A stretch of DNA of 64,000 nucleotides from Hydrogenophaga sp. (lineage in GTDB: Bacteria; Pseudomonadota; Gammaproteobacteria; Burkholderiales; Burkholderiaceae_C): the NCBI RefSeq assembly GCF_019635465.1, contig NZ_JAHBZK010000020.1, positions 32,062 to 96,061 on the forward strand, given 5' to 3'. Position numbers and translations under genes: made by a program. Under the pieces are notes generated by a model. That model had not been told where the DNA came from, searched no databases, and saw only the letters and a list, made by a program, of their open reading frames with translations. Within the stretch, counting starts at the first letter, position 1. Every line of letters starts with the position of its first letter. Positions 60,099-64,000 of this stretch are shown here, piece by piece.

Positions 60099-60980
60099 AT
60101 GCCACGCACCAGCGACGCCCGCCTGCCTTTTGACGAGCAGGTTCTGCGCGCGCGCAAGGCAAGCCCCTGGCGCGACTGGCAGATAGACCCCGAGGCCAGC
60201 CGCCCGGCGGTGTCGCTCAAGGCCATGGCGCCCGACGCCAAACCCTTCTCCGGCGGCGACAAGGCGACCGACAAGACAGCCATCGAGTCCCTGGCCGACG
60301 AGATCGACCAACTCCAGAACCTCTTCTATCCCGACGCCCGCTTCAAGCTGCTGGTGGTACTGCAAGGCATGGACACCGCCGGCAAGGACGGCACCTTGCG
60401 CGGCGTGTTTTCCCGCACCAGCCCGTTGGGGGTGCGCACGGTGGCCTGGAAGGCCCCCACCGAACGCGAGCGCGCCCACGACTATCTGTGGCGCATCCAC
60501 CAGGCCGTGCCGGGCGCCGGCGAAATCGTCCTGTTCAACCGCAGCCACTACGAGGACGTACTGGTGCCCGTCGTCAACGGCTGGATCGACAAGACCCAGA
60601 CCCGGCAGCGCTACGCGCACATCAACGACTTTGAGCGCTTGCTCGCCGAGACCGGCACCGTCATCCTCAAGTTCATGTTGCACATCAGTTACGACGAACA
60701 GCGTCAGCGATTGCAGGACCGGATCGACGACCCAGACAAGCACTGGAAGTTCAGCATGGGCGACCTCGAGGTGCGCAAGCAGTGGCCGCAATACCAGAAG
60801 GCCTACGAGGAATTCCTGGGCGCCACCAGCACTATCTGGGCCCCATGGACCGTGGTGCCCGCCGACAGCAAGACGCACCGCAACCTGATGATCGCCACCA
60901 TCGTGCGCGACACCCTCAAGGGGCTCAAGCTGCGCTACCCGCCCGAAGACCCCGCGCTGAAGAACCTGCGCATCGAATGA
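60099..60980 (+). CDS. Polyphosphate kinase 2 family protein
   Basis: A 293-residue PPK2 that transfers phosphate from polyphosphate to a nucleotide. The Walker A motif is GMDTAGKDG (residues 90-98), the lid/Walker B region [11 protein letters not shown] near 143, and further blocks are [13 protein letters not shown] and [12 protein letters not shown]. The single domain and the [10 protein letters not shown] sequence with N-terminal FxLDE-type tail fit the class that phosphorylates AMP or ADP rather than only ADP or GDP; subclass is an inference. GGAG lies before ATG 60099. It is 49 bp upstream of icmF, an unusual partner. Confidence 0.88.
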   Translation: MPRTSDARLPFDEQVLRARKASPWRDWQIDPEASRPAVSLKAMAPDAKPFSGGDKATDKTAIESLADEIDQLQNLFYPDARFKLLVVLQGMDTAGKDGTLRGVFSRTSPLGVRTVAWKAPTERERAHDYLWRIHQAVPGAGEIVLFNRSHYEDVLVPVVNGWIDKTQTRQRYAHINDFERLLAETGTVILKFMLHISYDEQRQRLQDRIDDPDKHWKFSMGDLEVRKQWPQYQKAYEEFLGATSTIWAPWTVVPADSKTHRNLMIATIVRDTLKGLKLRYPPEDPALKNLRIE

Positions 60981-61029
60981 TCGCGACCCGCTGCGCCGAT
61001 ACCGTTTCACCCGCCCAAGAGAGACAACC

Positions 61030-64000
61030 ATGACCCAGTTGAGCGCCGACTACCAGGCCCTGGCCAACTACCGACCCAAGCACAAGGTGCGTTTCGTCAC
61101 CGCGGCCAGCCTGTTCGACGGCCACGACGCCGCCATCAACATCATGCGCCGCATCCTGCAGGGCATGGGCGCCGAGGTGATCCACCTGGGTCACAACCGC
61201 AGCGTGGACGATGTCGTCACCGCCGCACTGCAAGAGGACGTGCAGGGCATCGCCATCAGCTCTTACCAGGGTGGTCACGTCGAGTACTTCAAGTACATGG
61301 TCGATCTGCTGAAAGCGCGCGGCGGCGCGCACATCCAGGTGTTCGGCGGCGGTGGCGGCGTGATTGTGCCGAGCGAGATCGAAGAGCTGCAGGCCTATGG
61401 CGTGGCCCGCATCTACAGCCCCGAAGATGGTCAACGCATGGGCCTGCAGGGCATGATCGGCGAGATGGTCATGCGCTGCGACCACGAGCTTTCGGCGCAC
61501 GCACCCACCGCCCTGGCCAAGGTGCAGGGCCATGAGGAGATGGCCTGGCGTTCGCTGGCCCAACTCATCACCGCCATCGAAAACGGCAAGGCCGACCCCG
61601 CGCTACTGCAGGCCGCGCGCGAAGCCGCTACCGGCCTGAAGGTGCCGGTGCTTGGCATCACCGGCACTGGCGGCGCGGGCAAATCCTCACTCACCGACGA
61701 ACTCATTCGACGCCTGCGCCTGGACCAGGGCGACGCGTTGCGCGTGGCGGTGATCAGCATCGACCCGTCGCGCCGCAAGAGCGGCGGCGCCTTGCTGGGC
61801 GACCGCATCCGCATGAACGCCATCGGCCCCTGGCGCAACGGCTCGCGTGTCTTCATGCGCTCGCTGGCCACGCGCGACTTCGGCAGCGAAATCAGTGCCG
61901 CCCTGCCCGACGTCGTGGCCGCGTGCAAGGCCGCGGGCTTCGATCTGGTGGTGGTCGAGACCTCCGGCATCGGCCAGGGCGATGCGGCCATCGTGCCGCA
62001 CGTGGACGTGCCCATGTACGTGATGACGCCCGAGTTCGGCGCCGCCAGCCAGCTCGAGAAGATCGACATGCTCGACTTCGCCGAGTTCGTGGCCATCAAC
62101 AAGTTCGACCGCAAGGGCGCGGCGGATGCCTTGCGCGATGTCGCCAAACAGGTACAGCGCAACAAGGAAGCCTGGGGCAAGCGCCCCGAAGAGATGCCGG
62201 TGTTCGGCACCATGGCCGCCCGCTTCAACGACGACGGCGTGACCGCGCTGTACCAGGCCCTCAAACCACGGTTGGGCCAGCTCGGCATGGTCTTCACCGA
62301 TGGCCGTCTGCCCACCGTTGCGGTGCGCCACAGCACCAACCAGACACCGGTGGTGCCGCCCGCTCGAACGCGCTACCTCGCAGAGATCGCCGACACCGTC
62401 CGGGGCTACAAGCAGCGTGTGCATGCGCAGGCGCGTCTGGCCCGCGAGATCCAGCAACTGCAGGCAGCGGCCCAGATGCTGCGCATCGGCAAGTCCGAGC
62501 GCGCCAAGGCCGCCGAGGCCGCCATCGACCTGGCCCAGCAACGCGAGTTCGACCAGGACCCGGCCGCGCGCAAGCTGCTGCAACAGTGGCCCGACATGCA
62601 AAAGGCCTATGCGGGCGACGAGTACGTGGTGAAGATCCGCGACAAGGAAATCCGCACCGCGCTCACCACCAAGAGCCTCTCGGGCACCGTGATCCGCAAG
62701 GTCGCCCTGCCCCGCTACGAAGACCACGGCGAGATCCTCAAGTGGCTGATGCTGGAGAACGTGCCCGGCAGCTTCCCGTACACCGCCGGTACCTTCGCCT
62801 TCAAGCGCGAGGGTGAAGACCCGACCCGCATGTTCGCCGGCGAGGGCGACCCGTTCCGCACCAACCGCCGCTTCAAATTGCTCTCGGAAGGCATGCCGGC
62901 CAAGCGCCTGTCCACCGCTTTCGACTCGGTCACGCTGTACGGCAATGACCCCGACCCGCGGCCCGACATCTACGGCAAGGTGGGCAACTCGGGTGTGAGC
63001 ATCGCCACGCTGGACGACATGAAGGTGCTCTACGGTGGCTTCGACCTGTGCCACCCGGCCACGTCGGTGTCCATGACCATCAACGGCCCTGCGCCCAGCA
63101 TCCTGGCCATGTTCATGAACACGGCCATCGATCAGAACCTGGAGAAGTTCAAGGCCGACAACGGCCGCGAGCCCACCGACACCGAGGCAGCCAAGATCCG
63201 CGAATGGGTGCTGGCCAATGTGCGCGGCACCGTGCAGGCCGACATCCTCAAGGAAGACCAGGGCCAGAACACCTGCATCTTCAGCACCGAGTTCAGCCTG
63301 AAGGTGATGGGCGACATCGCCGAGTACTTCGTGCACCATGACGTGCGCAACTTCTATTCGGTCTCGATCAGCGGCTATCACATCGCCGAGGCGGGTGCCA
63401 ACCCGATCAGCCAGCTCGCATTCACGCTGTCCAACGGCTTCACCTTCGTTGAGGCTTACCTGGCGCGTGGCATGCACATCGACGACTTCGCGCCCAACCT
63501 GTCGTTCTTCTTCAGCAACGGCATGGACCCGGAATACACCGTGCTCGGCCGTGTCGCCCGCCGCATCTGGTCGGTGGCCTTGCGCGACAAGTACGGAGCG
63601 AACGAACGCAGCCAGAAGCTCAAGTACCACATCCAGACCAGTGGCCGCAGCCTGCACGCACAAGAGATCGCCTTCAACGACATCCGCACCACGCTGCAGG
63701 CGCTGATCGCCATCTACGACAACTGCAACTCGCTGCACACCAACGCCTACGACGAGGCCATCACCACGCCCACCGAAGAGTCCGTGCGCCGGGCCATGGC
63801 CATCCAGCTCATCATCAACCGCGAGTGGGGACTGGCGAAGAACGAGAACCCGAACCAGGGTGCCTTCATCATCGACGAGCTGACCGAGCTGGTCGAAGAG
63901 GCGGTGCTGTCGGAGTTCGAGCGCATTGCCGAACGCGGCGGCGTGCTCGGCGCCATGGAGACCGGCTACCAGCGGGGCCGCATCCAGGACGAGTCGATGC
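61030..64000 (+). CDS. icmF: Fused isobutyryl-CoA mutase IcmF (partial, cut by right edge)
   Basis: A B12-dependent acyl-CoA mutase fused to its G-protein chaperone; 990 codons are in the window and the C-terminus is missing. It converts isobutyryl-CoA and n-butyryl-CoA. Domain order: cobalamin-binding domain (residues about 15-155, with base-off ligand H32 in [11 protein letters not shown]), MeaI-type GTPase (about 205-420; Walker [10 protein letters not shown] at 212-220, then [12 protein letters not shown] and NKFD), then the linker and substrate-binding mutase barrel (from about 545; [40 protein letters not shown]). AGAGAC precedes ATG 61030. All key motifs are intact in the visible part. 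Confidence 0.95.
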   Translation, partial: MTQLSADYQALANYRPKHKVRFVTAASLFDGHDAAINIMRRILQGMGAEVIHLGHNRSVDDVVTAALQEDVQGIAISSYQGGHVEYFKYMVDLLKARGGAHIQVFGGGGGVIVPSEIEELQAYGVARIYSPEDGQRMGLQGMIGEMVMRCDHELSAHAPTALAKVQGHEEMAWRSLAQLITAIENGKADPALLQAAREAATGLKVPVLGITGTGGAGKSSLTDELIRRLRLDQGDALRVAVISIDPSRRKSGGALLGDRIRMNAIGPWRNGSRVFMRSLATRDFGSEISAALPDVVAACKAAGFDLVVVETSGIGQGDAAIVPHVDVPMYVMTPEFGAASQLEKIDMLDFAEFVAINKFDRKGAADALRDVAKQVQRNKEAWGKRPEEMPVFGTMAARFNDDGVTALYQALKPRLGQLGMVFTDGRLPTVAVRHSTNQTPVVPPARTRYLAEIADTVRGYKQRVHAQARLAREIQQLQAAAQMLRIGKSERAKAAEAAIDLAQQREFDQDPAARKLLQQWPDMQKAYAGDEYVVKIRDKEIRTALTTKSLSGTVIRKVALPRYEDHGEILKWLMLENVPGSFPYTAGTFAFKREGEDPTRMFAGEGDPFRTNRRFKLLSEGMPAKRLSTAFDSVTLYGNDPDPRPDIYGKVGNSGVSIATLDDMKVLYGGFDLCHPATSVSMTINGPAPSILAMFMNTAIDQNLEKFKADNGREPTDTEAAKIREWVLANVRGTVQADILKEDQGQNTCIFSTEFSLKVMGDIAEYFVHHDVRNFYSVSISGYHIAEAGANPISQLAFTLSNGFTFVEAYLARGMHIDDFAPNLSFFFSNGMDPEYTVLGRVARRIWSVALRDKYGANERSQKLKYHIQTSGRSLHAQEIAFNDIRTTLQALIAIYDNCNSLHTNAYDEAITTPTEESVRRAMAIQLIINREWGLAKNENPNQGAFIIDELTELVEEAVLSEFERIAERGGVLGAMETGYQRGRIQDESM

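Overview
The window reads as chromosome of a high-GC betaproteobacterium, most probably a Comamonadaceae member of the Burkholderiales (Hydrogenophaga/Acidovorax-like). This rests on the protein signatures, the tight gene packing with many ATGA/GTGA stop-start overlaps, and lineage-typical genes such as slmA beside argB, coaX, phasins and a PHA-system protein. No rRNA, tRNA, CRISPR array, complete insertion sequence or prophage was seen. The one clear base-composition outlier is 25040-26902.

Layout. 1-5052 (minus strand): TetR regulator, SDR, geranyl-CoA carboxylase beta subunit, citronellyl-CoA dehydrogenase and a cut-off enoyl-CoA hydratase, which together look like an acyclic terpene utilisation (atu) operon. 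5151-7641: ergothioneine genes egtD and egtB with a DUF427 protein. 7760-11997: an ECF42-type sigma factor with two VOC and two DGPF/YCII proteins and a flavin monooxygenase. It is abutted by a 271-bp non-autonomous mobile element (12011-12281) with perfect 32-bp terminal inverted repeats. 12322-17074: cupin, TPR-methyltransferase, enoyl-CoA hydratase, and a patatin-type autotransporter of the PlpD (type Vd) kind. 17096-24569: a five-enzyme beta-oxidation block with a TetR gene at its upstream end.

25040-26902 is an AT-richer orphan encoding a probable EspL/OspD/ShET2-type cysteine protease, a family known as type III effectors. 27286-31184: slmA, a two-component system and argB. 31298-35960: a fatty acyl-CoA reductase of the 661-residue Marinobacter type, diverging from phasin, patatin and TetR genes. 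36016-46157: hybrid sensor kinase, GNAT, two hydrolases, a secreted protein, a branched-chain amino acid-type binding protein, a molybdopterin oxidoreductase and a lipoprotein peptidase. 46170-48393: PHA-system protein, acyl-CoA-binding protein and a wax ester synthase/DGAT. With the acyl-CoA reductase these could make and package neutral lipid.

48430-54911 holds coaX and a signalling locus: a LuxR-type regulator, a membrane histidine kinase, an unusual receiver protein and a CqsA/LqsA-like autoinducer synthase, followed by a persulfide dioxygenase-rhodanese fusion. The same inverted-repeat core, CTGTCA-N4-TGACAG, lies at the LuxR/kinase divergent region and in front of the synthase. A looser copy lies before the persulfide dioxygenase. 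This suggests LuxR-type control of an alpha-hydroxyketone signalling system.

55107-59965: TRAP transporter (P, Q, M), amidase and a tiny membrane protein. 60099-64000: a class III-like PPK2 followed by a fused isobutyryl-CoA mutase (IcmF) running off the right edge, preceded by a strong ACGT-type palindrome.
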